From Sphingosinicella sp. CPCC 101087 (GTDB taxonomy: Bacteria; Pseudomonadota; Alphaproteobacteria; Sphingomonadales; Sphingomonadaceae), in NCBI RefSeq assembly GCF_004151485.1, contig NZ_SBFF01000008.1, forward strand, positions 1 to 64,000: a stretch of 64,000 bases of DNA. Direction: 5' to 3'. The notes under the pieces were generated by a model. It was not told the origin of the DNA, did not search any database, and saw nothing but the letters and a program-made list of their open reading frames with translations. Made by a program: the position numbers and the translations under genes. Each line of letters starts with the position of its first letter. Position 1 is the first letter of the stretch. Below, one piece after another: positions 17,433 through 27,392 of this stretch.

Positions 17433-20400
17433 TCACTCCGCCGGAGCCGGCTGCGCCGGATCCGCCAGCTGGCTCTCCAGCTTCCGGGTGACCGCCAGCG
17501 GCGAGCCGGTGAACCGGGCCAGCCGCGAATAGAGCAGCGGGATCAGGAACAGGGTGATGAGCGTGGAGATCGACACGCCCCACACGATCACCGTGCCGAT
17601 GGTCGCCCGCGCCGATGCGCCGGCGCCGGTGGCGATCATCAGCGGCACCGCGCCGGCCGCCGTCGCGATCGACGTCATGAGAATCGGCCGCAGCCGCCGC
17701 CGCGAGGCTTCCCGAATGGCTTCGCCGATGTCCCGGCCCGCATCCCGCAACTGATTGGCGAACTCGACGATCAGGATCCCGTTCTTCGCCGCCAGACCGA
17801 CCAGCATGACGAGGCCGACCTGGCTGTAGAGGTTGATCGTATGGCCCATGATGGCGAGGCCGATCGCGCCGCCGGCGACGGCGAGCGGCACGGTGCTGAT
17901 GATCACCGCCGGATGGACGAAGCTCTCGAACTGGGCGGCGAGCAGCAGGTAGACGACCAGGATGGTGAGGGCGAAGACGAAATAGATCGACCCGCCGGAT
18001 TCCCGCAGCGCCTGGCTCTCGCCGCGATAGCCGACGGCGATCACCTCGGGGGCGGCGGCGGCCTGCTGCTCGAGGAACTCCAGCGCGTCGCCGAGCGGAT
18101 AGCCGGGCGCAAGGCCGCCGGACAAGGTGATGGCACGCAGCTTGTTGAACCGGCCGAGATCGCGCGCCCCGGCGCTTTCGCGCACGGTGACCAGGTTGGA
18201 CAGCGGGATCAGGGCCCCGGTGCGGCTGCGCACATAGATGGAGGCGAGGTTCGCCTCGGTCGCGCGCGCCTGGGCCTCGGCCTGGACGACGACGCGATAC
18301 TCCTCGCCGCGGTCGATATAGGTGGAAACCCGCCGCGATCCGAGCAGGCTCTGCAGCGCCTGGCTGACGGCCTCGACCGACACGCCGAGATCTCCGGCAC
18401 GCGCCGTGTTCACGTCGATGCGCAGCTGCGGCTTCGTTTCCTTATAGTCGCTGTCGAGATTGACGATGCCCGGATTGCTCGCGGCCGCGGCCAGGATCCG
18501 GTCGCGGGCGCGGGCGAGATCCTCATAGGTCGCGCCGGCGATGACGAAATTCAGCGGCTGCCCGCGTCCCCGGCCGAGCGAGGAGCGGACCTGGGCATTG
18601 CCGCGCACGGCCGGCACTTCGGCCAGGATCTCGTTGATTTGGCCGACCACGTCCGCGGTCGTCTCCTCGCGATCCTCCCACGGCTTCAGAAAGATGGTGA
18701 CGGCGCCGCTGTTGAAATCGTCGCTCTGGCCCCAGCCGCCGGGCGTTCGGGTGATGACGGAACGGACCGCGCCGCCCTCGAGCAGCGGAAGCACTCGGGC
18801 CTGCACGTCGGCCATGTAGCGGTCCATCTCATCATAGCCGGTTCCCTCCGGCGCCGAGAGATTGGCGCTGAGAATCCCGACATCCTCCGCCGGCGCCAGC
18901 TCCGAGTGCAGCGTCGCGAACACGGTTCCGGCGGCGGCAAGGAAGAGGCCGACGATGATCAGCGGCACGAGCGGCCGGCGCAGCACGGTGTCGAGCAGCC
19001 GCGCATAGCGTTCCTCGAGCCCGCGAAAGCGCGTGTCGATCCAGGAGGAGAAGCCCCTGCGCTCCTCGTGGCGAAGCAGCTTGGAGCAGAGCATCGGCGC
19101 CAGGCTCAGGGCGAAGAAGCCGGAGAAGGCGACGGCGCCGATCATCGCCGCGGCAAGCTCGCGGAACAGCAGCCCGGTCTGGCCGGCGATGAACATGATC
19201 GGGACGAACACGGCGCACACGACGAGCGTGGTCGACACGATCGCGAAGCCGACCTGGCGCGTGCCCTCGAACGCGGCCTTCAGCGGCGGATCGCCTTCCT
19301 CGATCCGGTGATAGACATTCTCGAGCACGACGATCGCGTCGTCGACGACGATTCCGATCGACAGGACGAGCGCGAGCAGGGTGAGGAGGTTGATCGAGAA
19401 GCCGAACAGCCAGAGCACCGCGAAGCTGGCGAGCAGGCACAAGGGGACGGTCACTGCCGGGATCAGGGTCGCGCGCCAGCTCCCCAGGAAGAGATAGATG
19501 ACGAGGACGACGAGCACCGCCGCCTCGGCCAGCGTCACCCACACCTTTTCGATCGCCCGGTCGATGAACTGGCTGTCGTCCGATCCGATGACGATCTCCA
19601 TGCCTTCGGGCAGGGTGGGACGCAGCTCGTCGGCCGTAGTCTTGGCGGCTTGGGCGACCGCGAGCGTGTTTGCGCCGGACTGGCGCACGATGCCGAGGCC
19701 GACCGCCGGATTTCCGTTCAGGCGGAAGGCCGTATAGGGATTTTCCGGCCCCTGCTCGACCCGCGCGACGTCGCCGAGCCGAACCTGATAGCCATCCTGG
19801 CCGCGGCCGACGACCAGACCGGCGAAATCGTCGCGGGTGCTGAACGGCCGGTCGACCCGCAAGGTGACGTTCTGCTGCTGCGATTCCAGCCGGCCCGCGG
19901 GCAGCTCGACATTTTGCCGCCGTAGCGCCGCCTCGACATCGGCCGGAGTCAGGCTGAACGCCGCGAGCCGCTCCGGCTGCAACCAGACGCGCATCGCCGG
20001 CCGAGCCTCGCCGCCGATAAAGACCCGCGCGACCCCGTCGATCGACGAGAAGCGATCGACCAGGTTGCGGTCGACATAGTCGCTGAGCTCCAGCGGCGAC
20101 CAGCCTGGCTTGGAGATGACCAGGAACATGATCGGCGAAGCGTCCGCATCGACCTTGCGCACCTCGGGCGCCAGCGCCTCGTCGGGCAGGTCGTCGGCGA
20201 CGCTGCCGACCCGGTCGCGCACGTCGTTGGCGGCCGCGTCGACGTCGCGCCCGGGAGCGAATTCGAGGGTGATGTCGGATTCGCCGTCCTGGGAGCGCGA
20301 CGAGATCGTCTGCAGGCCTTCGATTCCGGCGAGCTGATCCTCGATTACCTGGGTGACGCGAGTCTCGATGACGCTTGCGGCCGCGCCTATGTAACGCGTC

Positions 20401-20543
20401 TCGACCGAGACGATCGGGGGATCGACATCCGGATATTCGCGCACCGACAGGCTGAAAAATCCGACGATTCCGACCACCGCCACCAGCATCGCCAGCACCG
20501 CCGCGAAGACAGGCCGCTTGACCGAGAGATCGGAAATCTGCAC
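17433..20543 (-). CDS. RND efflux transporter permease (HAE1 type)
   Basis: Inner-membrane proton-driven multidrug transporter of the AcrB/MexB type, 1,036 aa. The GTG at 20543 is taken as start: AAGGAGG lies 8 nt upstream, and the protein then begins QISDLSVKRPVFA, the family's usual N-terminus. Visible features are the first helix AVLAMLVAVVGIVGFFSLS, the porter segments, SIGIVVDDAIVVLENVYH with the paired Asp of TM4, and GLAAKNGILIVEFANQLRDAG. The GTG is 4 nt from the stop of the adaptor gene, so the pair is translated together. The substrate is unknown. Confidence 0.93.
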   Translation of the reverse strand: MQISDLSVKRPVFAAVLAMLVAVVGIVGFFSLSVREYPDVDPPIVSVETRYIGAAASVIETRVTQVIEDQLAGIEGLQTISSRSQDGESDITLEFAPGRDVDAAANDVRDRVGSVADDLPDEALAPEVRKVDADASPIMFLVISKPGWSPLELSDYVDRNLVDRFSSIDGVARVFIGGEARPAMRVWLQPERLAAFSLTPADVEAALRRQNVELPAGRLESQQQNVTLRVDRPFSTRDDFAGLVVGRGQDGYQVRLGDVARVEQGPENPYTAFRLNGNPAVGLGIVRQSGANTLAVAQAAKTTADELRPTLPEGMEIVIGSDDSQFIDRAIEKVWVTLAEAAVLVVLVIYLFLGSWRATLIPAVTVPLCLLASFAVLWLFGFSINLLTLLALVLSIGIVVDDAIVVLENVYHRIEEGDPPLKAAFEGTRQVGFAIVSTTLVVCAVFVPIMFIAGQTGLLFRELAAAMIGAVAFSGFFALSLAPMLCSKLLRHEERRGFSSWIDTRFRGLEERYARLLDTVLRRPLVPLIIVGLFLAAAGTVFATLHSELAPAEDVGILSANLSAPEGTGYDEMDRYMADVQARVLPLLEGGAVRSVITRTPGGWGQSDDFNSGAVTIFLKPWEDREETTADVVGQINEILAEVPAVRGNAQVRSSLGRGRGQPLNFVIAGATYEDLARARDRILAAAASNPGIVNLDSDYKETKPQLRIDVNTARAGDLGVSVEAVSQALQSLLGSRRVSTYIDRGEEYRVVVQAEAQARATEANLASIYVRSRTGALIPLSNLVTVRESAGARDLGRFNKLRAITLSGGLAPGYPLGDALEFLEQQAAAAPEVIAVGYRGESQALRESGGSIYFVFALTILVVYLLLAAQFESFVHPAVIISTVPLAVAGGAIGLAIMGHTINLYSQVGLVMLVGLAAKNGILIVEFANQLRDAGRDIGEAIREASRRRLRPILMTSIATAAGAVPLMIATGAGASARATIGTVIVWGVSISTLITLFLIPLLYSRLARFTGSPLAVTRKLESQLADPAQPAPAE

Positions 20544-20547
20544 CGGC

Positions 20548-21633
20548 TCAGCCTCCTTCCGGCGTGGCCGCGCCGGCCGCTGGCGCCTGTGCCCGCTGGA
20601 CGTCGGGCGCACCTGCAAGGCGGACGGCCACGCCGTCGGTTACCTTGACCACGCCTTCGGTGATCACGCGCTGCCCCGGCCGCAGCCCGCCGAGTATCTC
20701 GACTCGGCCGCCGAACCGGATCCCGGTGCGCACCAGCGTGCGGCGCGCCACGCCCTCGCCGTCGACCGTATAGACGAAGCGTTGGTCTCCCTCGCCGATC
20801 ACCGCCAGTTCGGGAACCGACAGCGCCATGCGCGGCGAATTCTCGATGGTCACGGTAAGCAGCATGCCCGGCCGCAGCCGGCGGTCCGGATTGGGCAGGC
20901 GCGCCCGGACCATGACGGCGCGGGTCGCCGGGTCGATCACCGGATCGATGGTATGGATCTGCCCTCGGAAAACCTCGCCCGGATAGGCATCCGAACGCGC
21001 CTCGATCGGCTGGCCGGGCTGCAGCGCCGAGAGCATCGTCTCGGGCACCGTGAAGTCTAGCTTGATCGTGCTGACGTCGCTGATCGTCGCGATCTCGGTT
21101 CCCTGGCTGGCAATCGCGCCGACGGAGATATTCCTCAGCGAGACCCAACCTGAGAAAGGCGCGCGAATCACGCGTTCGCCGATCTCGGCGCGCACGCCCT
21201 GCGCCTGCGCCTGCGCCGCTGCGGCAGCCGCGACCTGGGCGTCGTAGTCGGCGCGGGTCGCGAACCCGCGATCCTTCAGTTCAGCGATCCGCTCCAGCTG
21301 CTGCTCCGCCTCGCGCGTCCGCGCCTGAACCTCACGCAATTGGGCGCTCTGCTGGGCCTGCTGCAGGACGGCGATCACCTGCCCTCGTCGAACATAGCCT
21401 CCGTCGTCGAAATTCAGCCGGACGATGCGCTCGGTGACGGGCGCCGAGATCGTCACCTGCTCGTTGGCGCGCGCGGTCCCGACGGCATCGATCCTGTCGG
21501 CGAATCGCACGGTCGTCGCCGGCTCGGCCTTGACCAGAGGCGGCGTCCTGTCGCCATCATTCTCGGCCTCCCCGGTGCCGCAGGAGGCGATGAAAAGAGC
21601 GGAAATGACGACCAGAAGAGGGAGCTTGCGCAT
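20548..21633 (-). CDS. RND efflux periplasmic adaptor (membrane fusion protein)
   Basis: Periplasmic lipoprotein linking the RND permease to an outer-membrane channel. The ATG at 21633 (MRKLPLLVVISALFIASCG) gives a clean lipoprotein signal with the lipobox Cys; in-frame starts at 21648 and 21660 are also possible. Domain order is barrel-sandwich half (VTERIVRLNFDDGGYVRRGQ), alpha-hairpin (AQLREVQARTREAEQQLE), second lipoyl half (APFSGWVSLRNISVGA), then beta-barrel and C-terminal part (LPNPDRRLRPGMLLTVTIE). No outer-membrane channel gene is adjacent. Confidence 0.9.
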   Translation of the reverse strand: MRKLPLLVVISALFIASCGTGEAENDGDRTPPLVKAEPATTVRFADRIDAVGTARANEQVTISAPVTERIVRLNFDDGGYVRRGQVIAVLQQAQQSAQLREVQARTREAEQQLERIAELKDRGFATRADYDAQVAAAAAAQAQAQGVRAEIGERVIRAPFSGWVSLRNISVGAIASQGTEIATISDVSTIKLDFTVPETMLSALQPGQPIEARSDAYPGEVFRGQIHTIDPVIDPATRAVMVRARLPNPDRRLRPGMLLTVTIENSPRMALSVPELAVIGEGDQRFVYTVDGEGVARRTLVRTGIRFGGRVEILGGLRPGQRVITEGVVKVTDGVAVRLAGAPDVQRAQAPAAGAATPEGG

Positions 21634-21684
21634 CGCAGAGCTGCTCATGCCGAAAATCACGCGCTTGTCGAGACGACGTTTGTA

Positions 21685-22437
21685 TCAAATTGTCGTTGTG
21701 GCGGGACGCTTTAGGGCTGCCAGCAGAAACTCGACATTCCCTTCCGGGCCCGTGATGGGACTTTGCGTCACCCCGATGACGGTCCAACCGCGCGATCCGA
21801 TCCAATTCGCCGCGCCTTCGCACACCCGCCGGTGTACCTCGGGATCGCGCACGACCCCGCCTTTTCCGACCTCGCTACGCTCGGCTTCGAACTGCGGCTT
21901 GATCAGGGCGATCAGGCGCGCCCCGACGCCGGCAAGGTCGATCGCCGCATCGAGAACCTTGGCCAGGGAGATGAAGCTCGCGTCGCAGACGACGAGGTCG
22001 ACCGGTTCGGGGATGATGTTGCAATCGAGATAGCGGGCATTGGTCTTCTCATGGACGATCACGCGCGGGTCCTGACGCAGCTCCCAGGCGAGCTGGTTGG
22101 TGCCCACGTCCACCGCATGAACCTTGGCTGCGCCGCGCTGGAGGAGCACGTCGGTGAAACCTCCCGTCGAAGCGCCGACGTCGAGCGCCGTCGCCCCGGT
22201 CACGTCCCAGGCGAAATGATCGAGCGCATGGGCAAGCTTGATTCCGCCGCGCGATACCCAGGGATGGTCCTTGCCGCGCACCTCGATCGGCGCCTCGGCG
22301 GGCAGCGCCTGCCCGGCTTTGTCGATCTTGCGCTCGCCGGAAAAGACCAGGCCCGCCAGGATCAACGCTTGCGCCCGCGCCCGACTCTCCACCAGCCCCC
22401 GGTCGACGAGCATCTGATCGGCCCGCAACTTGGTCAT
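21685..22437 (-). CDS. tlyA: TlyA family rRNA 2'-O-methyltransferase
   Basis: SAM-dependent methyltransferase that modifies rRNA cytidines, 250 aa. The N-terminal S4 RNA-binding domain (LRADQMLVDRGLVESRARAQ) is followed by the FtsJ-type methyltransferase: VSRGGIKLAHALDHF, the SAM loop ALDVGASTGGFTDVLLQRGA, and VDLVVCDASFISLAKVL. The chosen ATG gives the standard N-terminus; the frame is open further upstream without family sequence. It lies downstream of the PhoX gene on the same strand but is separated from it by a terminator-like hairpin. Confidence 0.9.
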   Translation of the reverse strand: MTKLRADQMLVDRGLVESRARAQALILAGLVFSGERKIDKAGQALPAEAPIEVRGKDHPWVSRGGIKLAHALDHFAWDVTGATALDVGASTGGFTDVLLQRGAAKVHAVDVGTNQLAWELRQDPRVIVHEKTNARYLDCNIIPEPVDLVVCDASFISLAKVLDAAIDLAGVGARLIALIKPQFEAERSEVGKGGVVRDPEVHRRVCEGAANWIGSRGWTVIGVTQSPITGPEGNVEFLLAALKRPATTTI

Positions 22438-22718
22438 GGTTTCGGCGGCGATCCGAACTGGCCCGCGGCTGATACCGGCCTGGAACTGATCTCGCTCTCC
22501 ACCTCTCGCATGCTGGTGATCCTTCGCGTGCTTGCGTCCTCGTGTGGGATCTAACAGCTCGGCCGCACCCGCGAAATGGCACGGAACGGGGTGATTCAAA
22601 CGGCACATTCTGTGCGCTATCGTACAAAGTTTGCTCGGTAGTAGAATGACTTAATTGCAATTGCAGGCGCAAGTTCCCACATCCAGAAGGCTCGAGAGCA
22701 GGGGGCGCAAATCGAGCA
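22438..22718. other. Intergenic region upstream of tlyA
   Basis: No gene is supported. Near 22600-22665 the sequence becomes AT-richer and contains the palindrome AATTGCAATT (22653-22662). This is likely the promoter zone for tlyA. An ATTGCAAT core also occurs in the palindrome upstream of rplM. Confidence 0.35.
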
Positions 22719-22753
22719 GGCTCCGCCGCTTTCCCCCCTTTTGCGGCGGAGCC
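22719..22753 (-). terminator. Terminator-like hairpin after the PhoX gene
   Basis: GGCTCCGCCGC and GCGGCGGAGCC are perfect 11-bp arms around a 13-nt loop, 20 nt beyond the stop of the PhoX gene. No strong U-tract follows, so efficiency is uncertain. Confidence 0.55.
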
Positions 22754-22772
22754 TTCCCCCCGCCCGATCCCG

Positions 22773-24155
22773 TCAGGCGGCGCGCAATTGGTGCCACGGC
22801 CCGCTGATCGCCAGCGTGCGACCGGGCCGATAGACGTTCACGAACAGGGTCTTCCCGTCGGGCGAGAAGCAGGCGCCGGCCAGCTCGGTGTCCCAGTTGA
22901 GCCGCGCCAGCGTGTAGAGCCGCCCTTCGGGCGTGACCCCCTTGAGATGGCAGGGGGCGTCGTCCGCACGGTCCTCGCACACGATGAGATGTCCCCACGG
23001 TGCCACCGTCACATTGTCGGCATAGTCCAGCACCTTGGAATCGGCCGATTCGACGAACAGGTGGAGCCGTCCCGGCGCCGCCGCCTCTCCGGCTCGTCCT
23101 TCCTGAGGACTCGGCACGTAGCGGAAGATCTGGCCGAGCCGCGCCGCTCCGCCCGACGTGCAGCAGAAATAATAGACGCCCTCGCCGCGATGGATTCCCT
23201 CGCCGCGCGCGAAGATGGCCGCGCCGGCCGTCTGGCCGCGCCCGCGCAGGTCGTCCGCGGGGCTCTCCGGCTCGTCCATGTCGATCCAGCGGACGTCATG
23301 GGTGCTTCGGGGCGCCACCGTCACCGCATTCCAGTTGCGCGTATCCGCGCCGGCAAGGTCGCGAATCGCCAGCGCCTGCAGGCGTCCCGGCCCGTCCAGC
23401 GCGCCGGGCCGCTCCGGCACGAAGCGATAGAAGAGGGAATCCTCCCGATCCTCGGTCAGGTAGACGATGCCGGTAGCAGGATCGACCGCCGCCGCCTCGT
23501 GCCGGAAACGGCCGAGGCCGCGCAGCGCCACCGGTCGGACCAGGCCGCGGTGGCTGGCGGGCACATCGAAGACCCAGCCATGATCCTCCGAAACGTCGCC
23601 GTCGCGGGAGGTATTCTCCTCGCAGCTCAGCCAGCTTCCCCAGGGGGTCGGCCCGCCGGCGCAGTTCACGATCGTGCCGGCAAGGCTGAGATATTGCTGC
23701 TCGCGCCGTCCGCTCGCCATGTCGTAAACGATGGTCGAGGTGCCGCCCGGGAGCGGGCGCCCGTCGGCGTCGCGGCCATAATGCGGCTCGCCTCGCAGCC
23801 GGTCGATCAAGGCCGGCCGACCGCCGGTCGGACCGACATCGATCATCGAGGCGTGCAGCTCGTGATTGCGGATCAGGGCGACGCGGCGCGCATCGAGCGG
23901 GAAGCAGGCCATGCCGTCGAAGCTATCCGGGGCGAAATAGCCATCGTCCATGACCTCGCCGGCGCTCGACACCAGCGAATAAGAAAAGCCCGGCGGCAGG
24001 TCGAACATGCCGGCGGGATCGCGGGTAAGGTCGCCATAGCCCGGCACCTCGTTTCGATAGCTGCTCTCCCCTTCCTGCGCGAAACTCCGGCGGGCCAGCC
24101 CCGCAAAGGCGATCGCGGCAAGGGAGGAAGCGGTGAAGGTTCGGCGGTTCAGCAT
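22773..24155 (-). CDS. PhoX family phosphatase (DUF839)
   Basis: Secreted phosphomonoesterase-like protein of the PhoX family, a beta-propeller using iron and calcium. It has 460 aa. The N-terminus NRRTFTASSLAAIAFAGLA is a Tat-type signal. Motifs are DSFDGMACFPLDARRVALIRNHE, TSTIVYDMASGR, TPWGSWLSCEENTSRDG (with the metal-ligand Cys and Glu of the family), VYLTEDREDSLFYRF, the C-terminal VTVAPWGHLIVCEDR and CFSPDGKTLFVNVY. No PHO-box or phosphate genes are next to it. Some members act on other phosphoesters, so the substrate is not certain. Confidence 0.88.
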   Translation of the reverse strand: MLNRRTFTASSLAAIAFAGLARRSFAQEGESSYRNEVPGYGDLTRDPAGMFDLPPGFSYSLVSSAGEVMDDGYFAPDSFDGMACFPLDARRVALIRNHELHASMIDVGPTGGRPALIDRLRGEPHYGRDADGRPLPGGTSTIVYDMASGRREQQYLSLAGTIVNCAGGPTPWGSWLSCEENTSRDGDVSEDHGWVFDVPASHRGLVRPVALRGLGRFRHEAAAVDPATGIVYLTEDREDSLFYRFVPERPGALDGPGRLQALAIRDLAGADTRNWNAVTVAPRSTHDVRWIDMDEPESPADDLRGRGQTAGAAIFARGEGIHRGEGVYYFCCTSGGAARLGQIFRYVPSPQEGRAGEAAAPGRLHLFVESADSKVLDYADNVTVAPWGHLIVCEDRADDAPCHLKGVTPEGRLYTLARLNWDTELAGACFSPDGKTLFVNVYRPGRTLAISGPWHQLRAA

Positions 24156-24345
24156 GACGGCAATCCCAAAAAGGCTTCGGCGCTCCTAGAACCGGATTTG
24201 TGACGCTTCAAAGACGCCGGGGTCTCGTCCCGGTCTCTTTCATCCCCACGCAACCCGAATCCCCGCTTCGATGCAGCCGCGCGGGTCGGGAAGCTGGATC
24301 CCGCTTGCACGGGAGTGATGCAGGGAGCCCGCCTTCGGGTCCGCT

Positions 24346-26271
24346 CTAGGCCCGAGCCCCCTCGATCACCCCGGTGCTGTTGTGGCGCAGCGCCTTCAGC
24401 ACCGTTTCGACGATTCCGTCGGCGTCGAGGCCGGCCTCGGCATATTGCTTCTCGGGCTTGTCCTGGTCCTGGAACCGGTCGGGAAGGCGCATGGTGCGCA
24501 GTTTCAGCCCGGAATCGATCAGCCCCTCGTCGCTCGCCAGGGTGAGAATGTGGGCGCCGAGGCCCCCGATCGCGGCTTCCTCGATCGTCACGCAGACTTC
24601 GTGCGTGGATGCGAGCCGGCGGATCAGTTCTTCGTCGAGCGGCTTGGCGAAGCGCATGTCGGCTACCGTGGTGGAAAGGCCGCGGCCGTCCAGCCGGTCG
24701 GCCGCTTTCTCTGCCTCCGCCAGGCGCGTTCCCAGCGACAATATGGCGACCTTCTTCCCTTCCCGAATGATTCGGCCCTTGCCGATCTCGAGTCGCTCGG
24801 GAACTTGCGGAAGCGGCACCCCAACGCCGTTGCCGCGCGGATAGCGCACCGCGCTCGGGCCGCTGTCGTGCAGCGCCATGGTGTGAACCATATGAACCAG
24901 CTCGGCCTCGTCGGCGGCCGCCATGACGACGAAGTTGGGCAGGGTGCACAGATAAGCGAGGTCGAAGCTGCCCGCATGGGTCGCGCCGTCGGCTCCGACG
25001 AGGCCGGCCCGATCCATTGCGAAGCGCACCGGCAAATTCTGAATGGCGACGTCGTGGACGACCTGGTCGTAGGCGCGCTGCAGGAAGGTCGAGTAGATCG
25101 CGCAGAAAGGCCGGTAACCCTGGGCGGCGAGGCCGGCGGCGAAGGTCACCGCATGCTGCTCGGCGATACCGACGTCGAAGGTGCGGTCGGGGAAGCGTGC
25201 GCCGAACTTGTCGAGGCCGGTGCCGGACGGCATGGCCGCGGTTATCGCCACCACTTTGTCGTCGCGCTCCGCTTCGGCGGTCAACGCCTTCGCGAAGACG
25301 GCCGTATAGCTCGGCGGTCCCGGCTCGGCCTTGGCCTGGGCTCCGGTGATGACGTCGAACTTCTGGACGCCGTGATATTTGTCGGCCGCCGCCTCGGCCG
25401 GGGCATATCCCTTGCCCTTCTTGGTGACGACATGGACCAGCATCGGTCCTTCGTCGGCGTCGCGCACATTCTCCAGGATCTTGACCAGCGCCTCGACATT
25501 GTGCCCGTCGACGGGCCCGACATAATAGAAGCCGAGCTCTTCGAAGAGCGTTCCGCCCGTGGCCAGGCCGCGGGCATATTCCTCGATCTTGCGCGCCGCC
25601 GAATGGAGGCCGTCGGGCAGCTTGCGCGCGAAGCGCTGGGCCAGGTGCCGGACGGTCAGATATTTGTTCGACGAGACCAGGCGGGCGAGATAGTGGGAGA
25701 GGCCGCCGACCGGCGGCGCGATCGACATGTCGTTGTCGTTGAGGATCACCACCAGCCGGTTGCCGGCCTGCTCGGCATTGTTCATCGCCTCATAGGCCAT
25801 GCCGGCGGACATCGCGCCGTCGCCGATCACCGCAATGGCCTTGCCCGGGACGTCGGAGAGCTTGTTGGCGATGGCGAAGCCCAGAGCGGCGGAGATCGAC
25901 GTCGAGCTGTGCGCCGCCCCGAACGGGTCATATTCGCTCTCGCTGCGCTTGGTGAAGCCCGACAGGCCGCCGCCCTGGCGGAGCGTGCGGATGCGGCTGC
26001 GTCGGCCGGTCAGGATCTTGTGCGGATAGGCCTGGTGGCCGACGTCCCAGATCAGCCGGTCGCGCGGCGTCTCGAACACGTAATGGAGCGCTACCGTGAG
26101 CTCGACCACGCCAAGTCCCGCGCCGAGATGCCCTCCGGTGACCGAAACCGCCGAAATCATCTCGGAACGAAGCTCTTCGGCGAGCTGGCGAAGCTGGTCG
26201 GGCTCCAGCTTGCGCAGCTGCTCCGGCGTCTCGACCGTGTCGAGGAGCGGGGTCTCGGGATGTTCGGCCAT
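24346..26271 (-). CDS. dxs: 1-deoxy-D-xylulose-5-phosphate synthase
   Basis: Thiamine-diphosphate enzyme that joins pyruvate and glyceraldehyde-3-phosphate, the first step of the MEP isoprenoid pathway. It has 641 aa, the usual length. The start at 26271 ([13 protein letters not shown]) has AGGA a few bases upstream. Motifs are [19 protein letters not shown], the TPP site [19 protein letters not shown] with [54 protein letters not shown] and YPRGNG. Cytosolic. It appears to be a single-gene unit upstream of the PhoX gene. Confidence 0.95.
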   Translation of the reverse strand: MAEHPETPLLDTVETPEQLRKLEPDQLRQLAEELRSEMISAVSVTGGHLGAGLGVVELTVALHYVFETPRDRLIWDVGHQAYPHKILTGRRSRIRTLRQGGGLSGFTKRSESEYDPFGAAHSSTSISAALGFAIANKLSDVPGKAIAVIGDGAMSAGMAYEAMNNAEQAGNRLVVILNDNDMSIAPPVGGLSHYLARLVSSNKYLTVRHLAQRFARKLPDGLHSAARKIEEYARGLATGGTLFEELGFYYVGPVDGHNVEALVKILENVRDADEGPMLVHVVTKKGKGYAPAEAAADKYHGVQKFDVITGAQAKAEPGPPSYTAVFAKALTAEAERDDKVVAITAAMPSGTGLDKFGARFPDRTFDVGIAEQHAVTFAAGLAAQGYRPFCAIYSTFLQRAYDQVVHDVAIQNLPVRFAMDRAGLVGADGATHAGSFDLAYLCTLPNFVVMAAADEAELVHMVHTMALHDSGPSAVRYPRGNGVGVPLPQVPERLEIGKGRIIREGKKVAILSLGTRLAEAEKAADRLDGRGLSTTVADMRFAKPLDEELIRRLASTHEVCVTIEEAAIGGLGAHILTLASDEGLIDSGLKLRTMRLPDRFQDQDKPEKQYAEAGLDADGIVETVLKALRHNSTGVIEGARA

Positions 26272-26363
26272 TCTCTTCCTCATTGGCGCCCTACATAAGT
26301 CGGCGCCGGGGCGAAGTCGAACCGAAAGGCCGTGCAGATCCGGTGGAATTTGCGCGGAGCGGT

Positions 26364-26825
26364 TCAGTCCGCCTCGCAGTCTCCACAGCGGCCGCGCACC
26401 TCGATGACCGGACGCGCCGCCGAGAAGCCGGCGCGGCGGGCCATTTCGCGGACACCTCCGGACAGGCTGTCGTCGTCGACATGCTTGGCCTGACCGCACT
26501 GGTCGCAGATCAGGAAGATGCAGTCGTGGAGGCAGTCCGGATGGTCGTTGGCCACATAGGCATTCGCGCTCTCCACCCGGCGCGCGAGATTCGCGCCTAC
26601 GAACAGGTCGAGAATTCGATAGACGCTGTTGGCGGCGACTCGGCGCCCCTGGACCTGCGAGACCTTCTCGGCAATGTCATAGGCCGAGGCGGGCCGTTCG
26701 AATCCCGACAGAGCGGCGAAGACAGCGGCGCGCATCGGCGTCCATTGCTCGCCCGACCGCTCCATCGTCGTCCGCGCAGCGTCCGCGAGGTCGGTGCCGG
26801 AATGACTGTGGTGGATATGGGCCAT
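26364..26825 (-). CDS. zur: Fur family regulator, Zur-type
   Basis: A 153-aa metal-dependent repressor. The start at 26825 gives the His-rich opening [12 protein letters not shown]. The winged helix is [29 protein letters not shown]. The dimer domain contains [24 protein letters not shown] (His and CxxC ligands) and a terminal CGDC pair for structural zinc. These match Zur better than Fur. A MerC-like membrane protein with a possible Zur box lies directly upstream on the same strand, which supports a zinc role. Confidence 0.82.
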   Translation of the reverse strand: MAHIHHSHSGTDLADAARTTMERSGEQWTPMRAAVFAALSGFERPASAYDIAEKVSQVQGRRVAANSVYRILDLFVGANLARRVESANAYVANDHPDCLHDCIFLICDQCGQAKHVDDDSLSGGVREMARRAGFSAARPVIEVRGRCGDCEAD

Positions 26826-27017
26826 GGTGGGGAAATAGGACTTTCGGGCCCCCGGAACAAGCTTGCGCCCTCGTATGAAGCCCTTCGGCAGACTCGGTCC
26901 CGACCTTGCGCTTGCCTGCCCCTGCACAGGGAGGCATTGGACGATGGGTAGATTGGATTGCCCCGGCCGGCCCTGAGACGTGCCGCGGGCAAGCTTCACC
27001 TGTTCATTGTCGAAGGA

Positions 27018-27392
27018 TCAGATCACCGCTCGGCGGTTCAGATCGTGCCCGAGCGCGAGGATCAGCACGCCCGCAACCGAATAGACGGTGGTGAGGGCGT
27101 CATGATCGAGCGTCAGCGCGCCCGCCATGATGCCCAGGCCGAGGCTGCCGATCGCCGCCGGGAGCATGAAGCCGTGGGCGAGGATGCCGCGGCCGAGGCC
27201 GACGATGCCGAGCCCGAGGGCCAGCATCATCCCCAGCTCGTGGACGATCGGATCGAGCAGCAGCCCGCCGGCCGAAGCGAGGACGGCGAGAAGCACGGCG
27301 CTGGCGATGCAATGGACGAGGCAAAGGCCCGACAGGCCGATGGCCAGCCGGTCGATCGCTTCGCTCCTGATCGCACCCTGAATCACGCGCAC
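27018..27392 (-). CDS. MerC domain-containing membrane protein
   Basis: A 124-aa inner-membrane protein of the MerC family (metal uptake-type small transporters). It has four hydrophobic segments, with the paired cysteines GLCLVHCIAS in helix 1, then HELGMMLALGLGIVGLGRG, MLPAAIGSLGLGIMAGALTL and VYSVAGVLILALGHDLNRR. No mercury-resistance genes are nearby. Its position just upstream of zur and behind a Zur-like box suggests zinc-related transport; that is an inference. Confidence 0.8.
   Translation of the reverse strand: MRVIQGAIRSEAIDRLAIGLSGLCLVHCIASAVLLAVLASAGGLLLDPIVHELGMMLALGLGIVGLGRGILAHGFMLPAAIGSLGLGIMAGALTLDHDALTTVYSVAGVLILALGHDLNRRAVI

Noticed and set aside
17841..19925. Plus-strand ORF of 694 codons
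   Set aside because: Lies wholly opposite the RND permease, is rich in Asp/Arg/Gly/His and has no domain.
24382..26298. Plus-strand ORF of 638 codons
   Set aside because: Antisense shadow of dxs, whose motifs are all present on the minus strand.
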